NCBI GenBank assembly: GCA_029237695.1
Contig: CM055278.1
Coordinates: forward strand, 70,981,188-71,045,187
DNA: 64,000 bases
Source of the DNA: Conchocele bisecta
Lineage: Eukaryota > Mollusca > Bivalvia > Lucinida > Thyasiridae
Direction of reading: 5' to 3'
Shown piece by piece: positions 50,346 through 60,500 of the stretch. Every line of letters begins with the position of its first letter. Positions within the stretch are counted from its first letter, which is position 1. Position numbers and translations under genes: made by a program. Under the pieces are notes generated by a model. It did no database searches, was not told the origin of the DNA, and saw only the letters and a list, made by a program, of their open reading frames with translations.

Positions 50346-52033
50346 GATATGACATGGCAAAAGAAACATTCATTCACCATTACCCCACGTATTGATTGGC
50401 ATGATTATACATTTTATATCAGAAGTAAATTTCCACACTGATATCGGGGCGATAACCGTGTTTCCTTAATTGTTAACTGACATTACTATTTATTCGCTGT
50501 ATTTTTTTTTTTGTGCACTGATCATGATCATACTTTATAATCAGTCAAAAATATTATTTTTTCAGGTGGCACATTTAATTAGTATAAATAATTAAAACAT
50601 ATCATGCCTCATTTGCATATGAAAATAGCCTGAAACCACCACGAGTCACTATCAGTAAAATAAATATTACTAAATGATCTGTATAGCGGATCCTCGTAAT
50701 TTTTAGAACTGGTTGAATAGTGACACAATAATACACATATTTAACCCTTTCAACACCACAGACCTCTATAGAGACAATGTTTGCAAACAGTGTAGATCCA
50801 GATGAGCCGGCTCGTAACGAGCCGTCTCATCAGGATCTCCACTGTTTGTTAATAATTTTAAACGTCGTACAGATTACCCTTTTAGAAGAATGGGATAATT
50901 TGAATGAACAAAATTAATGAAATAGCGTGAAACATTGGCATGGAACATCCTATTAAGTTACTTGGTGTTGAACTGGTTGAATAGTGACACAATAATACAC
51001 TTATTTAACCTTTCAACACCACAGACCTCTATAGAGACAATGTTTGCAAACAGTGCAGATCCAGATGAGCCGGCTCGTAACGAGCCGTCTCATCAGGATC
51101 TCCACTGTTTGTTAATAATTTTAAACGTCGTACAGATTACCCTTTTAGAAGAATGGGATAATTTGAATGAACAAAATTAATGAAATAGCGTGAAACATTG
51201 GCATGGAACATCCTATTAAGTTACTTGGTGTTGAACTGGTTGAATAGTGACACAATAATACACTTATTTAACCCTTTCAACACCACAGACCTCTATAGAG
51301 ACAATGTTTGCAAACAGTGCAGATCCAGATGAGCCGGCTCGTAACGAGCCGTCTCATCAGGATCTCCACTGTTTGTTAATAATTTTAAACGTCGTACAGA
51401 TTACCCTTTTAGAAGAATGGGATAATTTGAATGAACAAAATTAATGAAATAGCGTGAAACATTGGCATGGAACATCCTATTAAGTTACTTGGTGTTGAAC
51501 TGGTTGAATAGTGACACAATAATACACTTATTTAACCCTTTCAACACCACAGACCTCTATAGAGACAATGTTTGCAAACAGTGCAAGATCCAGATGAGCC
51601 GGCTCGTAACGAGCCGTTTCATCAGGATCTCCACTGTTTGTTAATAATTTTAAACGTCGTACAGATTACCCTTTTAGAAGAATGGGATAATTTGAATGAA
51701 CAAAATTAATGAAATAGCGTGAAACATTGGCATGGAACATCCTATTAAGTTACTTGGTGTTGAAAGGTTAATACTGTTAACCCTTTGAACCCGAAAGCCC
51801 GCTATATGCAAACAGTGCAGATCCAGATGAGCCGGCTCGTAACGAGCCGTCTCATCAGGATCTGCACTGTTTGAAAGTAATTTTCATATTTTTGAGAACA
51901 AAAAATATCCCCTTTTTATAAATGGAATAGTCTGAAACATTGGCATGGAACATCCTATTAAGTTACTTGGTGTTGAAAGGGTTAATTCCTGTAAAGAACA
52001 GTTTGTGCCTGCTGAGTGGGCATGTACCTTTAA
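50340..52033 (+). mobile_element. M5 MITE split by an amplified M1a MITE
   Basis: M5 interior begins near 50360 (TTCATTCACCATTACCCCAC) and M5 resumes at 51985 with CCTGTAAAGAACAGTTTGTG to the right end GGGCATGTACCTTTAAA at 52033. Everything between about 50745 and 51985 is the M1a tandem array inserted at a TTAA inside M5. Confidence 0.88.
50742..51990 (+). repeat. tandem array: four about 264-bp units of M5 flank plus M1a MITE, plus one divergent M1a
   Basis: Units repeat every 263-265 bp (CTTGGTGTTGAACTGGTTGA at about 50961, 51224 and 51488). Each has TTTAACCCTTTCAACACCAC, a core CCGGCTCGTAACGAGCCG, and ends with about 35 bp of M5 sequence (GAATAGTGACACAATAATAC). Units are nearly identical. 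The last copy (51776-51990) is a chimera with a different M1a subtype. Confidence 0.93.
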
Positions 52034-52057
52034 ATCTGGTAATATGTAATATGTAAC

Positions 52058-52863
52058 CGGAAGGCCTCGTCCAGTATTCCCGCGACTTTTCCAAGTTTAT
52101 ATCACTGATAAATTCCACAAAAAGGCCATTCATTCCTTATAATTCCAGCATTTGAAATAAATTCATCTAGAAAATGTGTTTATTTTCCGTTTTCTTAAGA
52201 ATTATTTTAACTGCGCCTCACGGTTACGGAAAGTAGTTCGGCATATGGGAGTTTACTGGGATATAAATTTTGGACAGAGACTTGCTACGGGCCAATCAAA
52301 TGTTAGGGAATTGTGTAAATATTTTTGTGCTGGAATTATTGGGGTTAAAACTTATAACATGTGAAATAAGTGGAGCTCAATACTGGCCAGGCTTAGGGTG
52401 AACTATAAAATAGGTTTTATGTGTTCGGGTATAATTTGGTTTGGAAAACCCCTATAAAATATAAAATAGGGGTTTTCCAAAACAAATGAAGTTCAGATAT
52501 TTAGTATTATAGTTTGCCCTACTTTCTAAGCCAATCGCTGGCCAATATCGAGCTACACGTATTTCACATATTGCAAGATTTAACCCCACAAACTTACATA
52601 TTACCAGATTTAATCATTAATTGTTTGACATGAAATGGAAAATCAATACTCGGATGGGGGATGCATAGTAAAATACTCGCTCCCTCGCTTCCTTAAATAT
52701 CCAATATGTGAACAATAACTTATTACACATTGTGGCATTTTCTTCATTCACATCTGCTGGTGTCTCATGGATACAATTTGATTTGGGAAACCCCTATGAA
52801 ATATAATATGCAATGTACAGGTTTCCCAAAATAAATGGTGTCCACAGATTTTTCCATTCACAG
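52058..52863. other. GK5 intron 2, last part
   Basis: Holds a half palindrome (52058-52100), an inverted partner of 47835-47890 at 52610-52665, two palindromes built on GGGAAACCCC/GGGGTTTTCC (52440-52490 and 52785-52835), and a short copy of the exon 3 acceptor region at 52745-52772. Confidence 0.6.
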
Positions 52864-52939
52864 CGGCCGGTGTCTCTGTGCAAGAGGTGTCATGTATGGG
52901 CCTATCTGTACAGAGGAATACCTTTCTGACCTGGGACAG
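52864..52939 (+). CDS. GK5: GK5 exon 3
   Basis: Acceptor TTCCATTCACAG, donor GGGACAG|GTAATT. Phase 1 in, 2 out, so the joined codons are GCG (Ala) and AGG (Arg). It encodes AGVSVQEVSCMGLSVQRNTF and LTWDR. This matches the GK5 segment 'AGIxxxxIxxLGISTQRxTFxTW', the family's glycerol/sugar-binding loop region. It is short (76 nt), and the identification rests on phase plus motif. Confidence 0.9.
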
Positions 52940-53040
52940 GTAATTTAAAATATGTTTACGGGCGATAGCTTGGGTGTATGTGAAGGGTAATTTCTGGCCG
53001 TGACTGGAGATATATATTAAGCTTATTGTCCCCTCATCGA

Positions 53041-54035
53041 TAGGCAAGAGGGGATATAGTGTTTGTCCATGTGCGTTAGTACGTTGGTAACACCTTTCAT
53101 TTTTCAATAACTCATGAACCGCTTCACCAATTTTGATAATATTTGGCCACAATGTGTGCCTACGGATGTTTCTGTCGAGCCCGCCTGCGGAAAGTGTGAC
53201 ATAATGATCACAATGGCGTCCGTGTCGTGCGTGCATCCGACCGAAATCTGCGTTAAAGTTTTTAAATACCTCTGCAGTCCTAAGTCACATTGACTTGAAA
53301 CTTCATATACTTATTAGTCATCATCCATATGTTCATGCTGTATCCTACTCATGCGGCCCCTGTGCCCAAGGTCAAGGTCAAATGACTTCGAAGTTTGCAT
53401 TAAATTCTTGTCAAAATTTCGTTAACGTTTTCAGATACCTACTGTCTCTGTAACTGTAAGTCTGATTTGCTTGAAACTTTGTATGCTTATTGGTCATCAT
53501 CCATATATTCATTCTGTGTTGCACTCATGCCGCCCCTGTGCCCCAAGGTCAAGGTCAAATGACTCAAAGAAGTTTACGTTAAAGTTTTTGTCAACATTTG
53601 CATTAAACATTTTACATACCTACTATCTCTGTAACCGTATGTCAGATTTGCTTGAAACTTTGTATGCTTATTGGGCATCATCCATATATTCATTCTGTGT
53701 CCCACTCATGCGGCCCCTGTGCCCCAAGGTCAAATGACTTAGAAGTTTGCGTTATTATAAAATCTGTGTTAAAGTTTTTACATACCTTATATCTCCACAA
53801 TCGTTACTCCAATTTACTTCAAAATTCCAATACAGGAAGTATTGGAATTTTGACACAGGAAGTTCATCATCCATATTTTCGTTTTATAGCCTGCCCATGT
53901 GGTCCACATGCCCAAGGTCAAATTAATTTTTTACATACATTATCTCCACAACCCTTAATTCAGACTTCAAATAAATACACTCTGAGACCATCAAATGCCT
54001 CGGCGAGCTCGACATGCGGCCGCGGCCATCTGGTT
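53041..54035 (+). mobile_element. Helitron-like tandem element H5
   Basis: The heads GCAAGAGGGGATATAGTG (53044) and CGAGCCCGCCTGCGGAAAGT (53176) are followed by about 190-bp units with TTGCTTGAAACTTTGTATGC, CATCATCCATATATTCATTC and CCCAAGGTCAAGGTCAAATG. The tail GCGGCCGCGGCCATCTGGTT is at about 54013-54034. Confidence 0.72.
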
Positions 54036-54874
54036 TTTATGCTCCCCGAAAAGAATTTTCGGGGGAGCATATAGTTACTGCTTGGTCCGCCGTCCGAGTT
54101 TTACGTTAAAGTTTTTCAAATTGCTATATCTCTGTGACTGCTTGGGATTTCAACTTGAAACTTCATATACACATTGATAGCCATCGATATTTTCATTGTA
54201 TACCCTACACATGCTGTCCAGGAGCCCAAGGTCAAGGTCAAATGACTTTAAACATTTTATGCCACCGGGTTTCGAAGAAACGGGTGGCATATAGTGCTTG
54301 GACCGTCCGTCTGTCCATCCATCCGTCCGTCCGCCCTGACGGTACTATACTTATGTGGCTAGCCCCACAGGGTTATGGACTTAGTAAAGGATAGGGTTGG
54401 TTACAATTAGCCACCTAAAAATCCTTTTATGTGGCTAAAAATCCTTTTATGTGGCTAATATTTAACATGTGATAAGCCACATAAGTATAGTACCGTAAGA
54501 ACGTCCGTCCGTCCGTCCGTCCGTCCGTCCGTCACACTTTTCGGTTAACCACTTTGTCACAGTTTCTCAAATATGCTGCAGGTGGCATCCGCGTTCGACA
54601 GATGCATTTCTTGTTGTTAAAGTTTTTAAAATTCAATTCAATTCAAATTAGCATCCAAATATTTATTGTGACTAATAAACAAACATTGCGTTAAACGTTT
54701 CTAGAATTTATCTGTTTCCAATTGAGATTATGATGTGAAACTTCATATACACATTTATCACCATTTATTGTGATTAATAAGCATACTACACCAATACTCA
54801 GGGTCAAGGACGTTGAATTTCAATCCAGGCGTCATCGGGGAGCATTTGTTGGATTTACCGACCATCTAGTTTAT
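54036..54874 (+). mobile_element. Helitron-like element H6 with nested H6b
   Basis: The outer head TATGCTCCCCGAAAAGAATT, TTCGGGGGAGCATATAG and the outer tail ACCGACCATCTAGTTT at about 54857-54873. Nested from about 54258 is a second head GCCACCGGGTTTCGAAGAAA, CGGGTGGCATATAGTG with a CCGT microsatellite and tail GCATCCGCGTTCGACAGATG, CATTTCTTGTT near 54614. Confidence 0.75.
54337..54500. mobile_element. MITE inserted in a CCGT microsatellite
   Basis: GGTACTATACTTATGTGGCT left and AGCCACATAAGTATAGTACC right, with three TTTTATGTGGCTAA phrases inside. Flanked on both sides by GTCCGTCC repeats of element H6b. Confidence 0.88.
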
Positions 54875-54983
54875 TATTATGAAGGCTGCCAGCGAGGGTA
54901 TTAGCTTTGTTTAACGATGCCATTTCTTGTTGTGTTTGCGATCTGTGTCTGATTAGAATCTGCACAGGCTACAGGAGTGTCAG

Positions 54984-55383
54984 AGCTCCAGATAAGCTGC
55001 ATATTTGCGCATATTTGCGCATATTTGCGCATATTTGCTTAAATACCCAATTAAAATTGCCAAATACCCAATTGAAATCAGAAGTAGCGAGTATCAAAAA
55101 GCAATACAAATTTGTAGTACCTTTATCATGCTACAGAAAACAATAAACAGACCACAAATATAGCATATTTTTCTTATTTTCCACGAAAACACATTTCGGT
55201 ATTTCATTAAATGCCAAGACATGTTTTCATTTCGAAGCAAACTATTCAATAATTGCTGTCTGTTGATGTGTAAACAGTAGTGTGATTTTATTTTACCCAA
55301 TTAAAATTTTGAAATGGCCAATTGCTTCAGAAATGATGGGAATGACAATACTCAATTACTAATTCCTTATCTGGAGCCCTGGG
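54984..55383 (+). mobile_element. MITE family M4 with small internal tandem
   Basis: GCTCCAGATAAGCTGCATAT left, TTCCTTATCTGGAGCCCTGG right. GCATATTTGC is repeated four times at 54998-55038, unlike other copies. Confidence 0.88.
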
Positions 55384-55429
55384 AGTGTGTATGAGATCAG
55401 GAGCTAGACTTGCAACATGCTCTGTGGCC

Positions 55430-55545
55430 TCTGATATTGTGATTTTCTCCCCAATGCAGCAGGTTACATGCGGGATCGAACCCGTTGGCCTTGCCTTAAA
55501 TGACCTTAGCTGTTGATATGCCATTAAACACCAATAAATCAAATC
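55430..55545 (+). mobile_element. V-SINE-like fragment
   Basis: CAATGCAGCAGGTTACATGC, GGGATCGAACCCGTT and ATGACCTTAGCTGTTGATAT, then CCATTAAACACCAATAAAT. Confidence 0.75.
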
Positions 55546-55611
55546 AACCATGCATGATGCTGGGGGGGAGGGGGTATTCCATATGCCCTCTTACTGGCAA
55601 TTCTACTTCAT

Positions 55612-55800
55612 TTTGGATGGGCTGTGACCTAGGAGTTAGAACACCTGACTTCCAATCCGGAGGTTGTGGGTTCAAACCTCGCATTTGGCATCCAAACATA
55701 CTTTCATAGTATTTCCATCCCACTGGTTTGTCGGATGAGACTTTAAACTGTGGTTCTGTCTGTATATGACCTTCAGGTGCAGATACAGAAATAATTGCAG
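55612..55800 (+). mobile_element. tRNA-derived SINE head
   Basis: TGACCTAGGAGTTAGAACAC (A-box-like) and GTGGGTTCAAACCTCGC (B box) about 30 bp apart, as in tRNA-derived SINEs. The arms do not fold as a complete tRNA. Confidence 0.6.
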
Positions 55801-55979
55801 GGGGGGGTCTGTAATTACAAATCGGCTTAGCTGACCTCCGCGAGCGCGATGCGCAGCGTAAAGTTGGTGGGTCTGGGGGTCCTCCCCCAGGAAATTTTAA
55901 ATGCCAGATCGCCGCAGATGCGATTTCCTGACACCTATTCCACGAAAATAGTCATCCAACTATTCGAGTATTGTAGATT

Positions 55980-56036
55980 TTTTTTTTTCCGGGTCCGAAC
56001 ACCCCACCCCCCCCCCCACCCCCCCCCCCCCCCTGT
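55980..56036 (+). repeat. T-run and C-rich low complexity
   Basis: About ten T, then CACCCCACCCC and runs of C to 56034. Confidence 0.9.
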
Positions 56037-56041
56037 ATCCG

Positions 56042-56190
56042 CGCCTGACCTTAGTTGTTGCTGGGACATTAAAGCTTTTCACTTTTCACGTTTTGTGACT
56101 TTCTCCCCGATGCAGCAGGTTACATGCGGGATTTAACCCGTTGGCCCAGCTTTAAATGACAGATAGGCCGTTAAACACAAATCAATCAAT
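56042..56190 (+). mobile_element. V-SINE-like element ending at the GK5 exon 4 acceptor
   Basis: GACTTTCTCCCCGATGCAGC, AGGTTACATGCGGGATTTAA and AGGCCGTTAAACACAAATCA with an ATCAATCAAT tail. The tail ends 8 nt before the exon 4 AG, so only CCTTTCAG separates them. Confidence 0.8.
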
Positions 56191-56198
56191 CCTTTCAG

Positions 56199-56292
56199 GG
56201 AGACAGGTAAACCATTCCACAACTTCATTACCTGGCAGGATCTCCGAGCCCGCAACTACGTCAAGTCATGGAACAAATCCTACTCATTAAAG
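56199..56292 (+). CDS. GK5: GK5 exon 4
   Basis: Acceptor CCTTTCAG, donor TTAAAG|GTAAAT. Phase 2 in, 0 out. It encodes ETGKPFHNFITWQDLRARNY and VKSWNKSYSLK, closely following the GK5 signature 'TGKHFHNFISWQDLR'. The later GK5 exons (most of the kinase) lie beyond the window. Its 3' end has a damaged copy at about 57455. Confidence 0.96.
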
Positions 56293-56342
56293 GTAAATAA
56301 CACTATGTCCACCCATTTCATGCAGATTAATTTTCTGTATTT

Positions 56343-57326
56343 TAGCCAGGTTTTTTAAAAAAAAATCCAGGCTATTGGATAGGCGAAAGCCGCGGGCGGG
56401 CGGGCGGGCGGACGGGCGGGCGGGCGGGCGGGCGGGCGGGCGGGCGGGCGGGCGGCGTCCACAATCAATGTTAAGTTTTCGTGTTTTAGTCCATTTCTTT
56501 GTTACTGTACCACCTAGGACCACCAAACTTTCACAGCTTCATAATCAAGGGTGCCCACCACATATCACTATCCAACATGCTACCTTTTTTGAACTTGACC
56601 CATTTTTTCCGCGCAGTCGACTTAGCCATTTTCAATGTTATAAGTTTTCGCGTTTACAATGTTAAGTTTTCGTGTTTAAGTCCATTTCTTTGTACTGTAC
56701 CACCTAGGACCACCAAACTTTCACAGCTTCATAACCAAGGGGTGCCTACCACATACAACTATCCAACATGTGACCATTTTTTTTACGTTCACCTATTATT
56801 TCTACGTAATTGACTTAGCCATTTTCAACGTTAACTTTTTAACGTACGTCTGGTTAAAGTTTTTTGGTTAAAAGTTTTTCGTCTGCAACTTCTTCGCCCA
56901 TTACCTTGAAACTTCACATGGGTGTTTATCATCATCCATATTTTCATTCTACCCCCCAACCGTGCGGCCCCTATGCCCAATGTCAAGGTCAAATTACTTT
57001 GAATTTTTTTGTTAAAGTTTTTTCGTGTACTATATTTCTGCAACTGCTTCACCCATTACCTTGATACTTCACATGGGTGTTTATCATCATTGTCAGCGCG
57101 ATATCGTCGGCATTTTGGCATACGTCCGTCCGTACGTCCGTGTGTCTGGTTAAAGTTTTTTGGTTAAAGTTTTTCCATCTACTATTTTTTTAGTGTCCAT
57201 GCCTCGCCCCAAGGCGCGACATGCAGGCCACGGCCATCTAGTCTACAAAAAGTGGGTATAATTATGTTATCCAAGTGTCTATGCTTGGAAAAAACCTGGC
57301 CTTCGTGGCTTTGCCTCGTTTCTTGT
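56343..57326 (+). mobile_element. composite Helitron-like element H3 (copy 2)
   Basis: Same order as 35020-36008: AGCCAGGTTTTTT head, GGGC repeat (about 16 units here), two CACCTAGGACCACC units, nested H2-type segment with CAATGTCAAGGTCAAATTAC and tail CACGGCCATCTAGT, then CTGGCCTTCGTGGCTTTGCC and TCGTTTCTTGTT. Confidence 0.85.
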
Positions 57327-57342
57327 TCTTACTTCTTCTCAA

Positions 57343-57405
57343 AAGTATATCTTGTGACCTCTCATTTGAACCGTCTCAGCAAATGAGTGGTAACAACATA
57401 TACTT
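57343..57405. mobile_element. palindromic MITE (GAACCGTCTC family), partly deleted
   Basis: AAGTATATCTTGTGACCTCT left, AAATGAGTGGTAACAACATA right, with a shortened centre. Confidence 0.75.
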
Positions 57406-57454
57406 CCGAAAAGAAATAGAGAAAATAGCGAAACAAAGTTCTCCAATTTTACAC

Positions 57455-57525
57455 ACAACTATGTCAAGTCATGGAACAAATCCTACTCGTCCACCCATTT
57501 CATGCCGACTAATTTTCGGTATTTT
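57455..57525 (+). pseudogene. partial copy of GK5 exon 4 end with deleted donor
   Basis: ACAACTATGTCAAGTCATGG, AACAAATCCTACTC then GTCCACCCATTTCATGCC. Relative to 56252-56345, about 21 bp covering the last codons and the GTAAAT donor are deleted. Both original and copy end at the same point, where a Helitron-like head begins. Confidence 0.9.
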
Positions 57526-60500
57526 TATGCCCCACCACGATAGAGGAGGGGGCATTTAGTGTTACCCTTGTCCGTCCGTCCGTCCCATCCCGTCCTCCGT
57601 CCGTCCGTCTCTCCGTCCGTCCGTCCGTCACAAAACTTTAACGCTCGGGTAAATGTCTCATAATTTCTTCATCCTTCGACCGATCTGCTTCATATTTCAT
57701 ATACACATTGCTCTAATGGTCCTCTACTGTCCTGTACCATATCGTCCTGCCCCTGCCAAGCCCAGGGTTAAGGTGACATACTTGGTGCTTCAAAAACTTT
57801 AACGCTCGGGTAAATATCTTATAATTTCTGTTTCCTTTCACGGATCAGCTTCATACTTCATATACGCATTGCTTTAATTGTCCTCTACTGTCCTGTGCCA
57901 AATCCACGTTCGTCCTGCCCCCGCCAAGCCCAGGGTCAAGGTCACATACTTAGTGCTTCAAAAACTTTAACGCTATCTTATATTTTCTGTTTTCTTTCAC
58001 GGATCAGCTTCATACTTCATATACGCATTGCTCTAATGGTCCTCAACTGTCCTGTGCCAAATCCACGTTCGTCCTGCCCCTGCCAAGCCCAGGGTCAAGG
58101 TCACATACTTGGTGCTTCAAAAACTTTAACGCTCGGGTAAATATCTTATAGTTTCTGTTTCCTTTCACAGATCAGCTTCATACTTCATATACGCATTTCT
58201 CTAATGGTCCTCTACTGTCCTGTGCCAAATCCACGTTCGTCCTGCCCCCGCCAAGCCCAGGGTCACGGTCACATACTTAGTGCTTCAAAAACTTTAACTC
58301 TCAGGTAAATATCTTATTATGCCCCCACACCGAATGGTGAGGGGGGCATATAGTGTTACCGGCGTCCGTACGTACGTACGTACGTACGTCCCGAAACCTT
58401 AACGCTCGGGTAAATGGCTTATAATTTCTGTTTCCTTGCTCGGATCTGCTTCACATTTCACACACGCATTGCTCCAATGGTCCTCTGCCACCCTGTGACA
58501 AATCCACATTCGTGCCGACCATGCTAAGCCCAGGGTCAAGGTCACAGACTTGGTGCGTTCGAAACCTTAACGCTGGGTAAATTCATTATAATTTTTGTTT
58601 CCTTGCTCGGATCTGCTTCACATTTCACACACGCATTGCTCCAATGGTCATCTGCCACTCTGTGACAAATCCACATTCGTGCTGCCCCCGCTAAGCCCAG
58701 GGTCAAGGTCATAGACTTGGTGCGTTCGAAACCTTAACGCTGGGTAAATGCCTTATAATTTTTGTTTCCTTGCTCGCATCTGCTTCACATTTCACACACG
58801 CATTGCTCCAATGGTCCTCTGCCACCCTGTGACAAATCCACATTCGTTCCGCCCCCGCTAAGCCCAGGGTCAAGGTCACAGACTTAGTGCGTTCGAAACC
58901 TTAACGCTGGGTAAATGCCTTATAATTTCTGTTTCCTTGCTCGGATCTGCTTCACATTTCACACACTCATTGCTCCAATGGTCCTCTGCCACCCTGTGAC
59001 AAATCCACATTCGTGCCGTCCCCGCTAAGCCCAGGGTCAATATCACAGACTTGGTGCGTTCGAAACCTTAACGCTGGGTAAATGCCTTATAATTTATGTT
59101 TCCTTGCTCCGATCTGCTTCACATTTCACACACGCATTGCTCCAATGGTCCTCTGCCACCCTGTGACAAGTCCACATTTGTCCCGTCCCCGCTAAGCCCA
59201 GGGTCAAGGTCACAGACTTGGTGCGTTCGAAACCTTAACGCTCGGTAAATGCCTTATAATTTCTGTTTCCTTGCTCGGATCTGCTTCACATTTCACACAC
59301 GCATTGCTCCAATAGTCCTCTGCCACCCTGTGACAAATCCACATTCGTCCCGCTCCCGCTAAGCCCAGGGTCAAGGTCACAAACACTCGGGTAAATGGCT
59401 TATTATGCCCCCGCAACCGAATGGTGACTGGGGCATATAGTGTTACTGGCGTCCGTCCGTACTCGGATAAATGGCTTGTAATCAAATATGCCTCGTTTTC
59501 TTTGGCTGCCAGCGGGGGCATTCGTGTGCCGACAGGCCACATTTCTAGTATTTTCTGTTTTCTTTCACGGATCAGCTTCATACTTCATATACGCATTGCT
59601 CTAATGGTCCTCAACTGTCCTGTGCCAAATCCACGTTCGTCCTGCCCCCGCCAAGCCCAGGGTTAAGGTCACATACTTGAAGATTCAAAAACTTTAACGC
59701 TCGGGTAAATATCTTATAATTTCTGTTTCCTTTCACGGATCAGCTTCATACTTCATATACACATTGTTCTAATGATCCTCTACTGTCCTGTGCCAAATCC
59801 ACGTTCGTCCTGCCCCCGCCAAGCCCAGGGTCAAGGTCACATACTTGGTGCTTCAAAAACTTTAACGCTCGGGTAAATATCTTATATTTTCTGTTTTCTT
59901 TCACGGATCAGCTTCATACTTCATATACGCATTGCTCTAATGGTCCTCAACTGTCCTGTGCCAAATCCATGTTCGTCCTGCCCCCGCCAAGCCCAGGGTC
60001 AAGGTCACATACTTGGTGCTTCAAAAACTTTAAAGCTCGGGTAAATATCTTATAATTTCTGTTTCCTTTCACAGATCAGCTTCATACTTCATATACACAT
60101 TGCTCTAATGGTCCTCTACTGTCATGTGCCAAATCCACGTCGTCCTGCCCCTGCCAAGCCCTTGGTCAAGGTCACATACTTGGTGCTTCAAAAACTTTAA
60201 CGCTCGGGTAAATATCTTATAATTTCTGTTTCCTTTCACGGATCAGCTTCATACTTCATATACGCATTGCTCTAATGGTCCTCTACTGTCCTGTGCCAAA
60301 TCCACATTCGTCCTGCCCCCGCCAAGCCCAGGGTCAAGGTCACATACTTAGTGCTTCAAAAACTTTAATGCTCGGGTAAATATCTTATAATTTCTGTTCC
60401 CTTTCACGGATCAGCTTCATACTTCATATACGCATTGCTCTAATGGTCCTCTACCGCCCTGTGCTAAATCCACGTTCGTCCTGCCCCCGCCAAGCCCAGG

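Noticed and set aside
52748..53236. 162-codon minus-strand frame, the longest in the window
   Set aside because: It runs antisense across GK5 exon 3, intron and a Helitron-like head. No conserved motif; a chance frame.
55622..55690. Possible tRNA gene (A- and B-box-like sequences)
   Set aside because: No acceptor stem or anticodon arm pairing could be built; a tRNA-derived SINE fits better.
59210..59581. 123-codon minus-strand frame, the longest near 59 kb
   Set aside because: It lies wholly in tandem units and crosses the head of a nested element; no domain is seen.
57895..59666. Frames with repeated 'PNPRSSCPRQAQGQGH'
   Set aside because: Translations of the about 175-bp units of the Helitron-like element, not a protein family.
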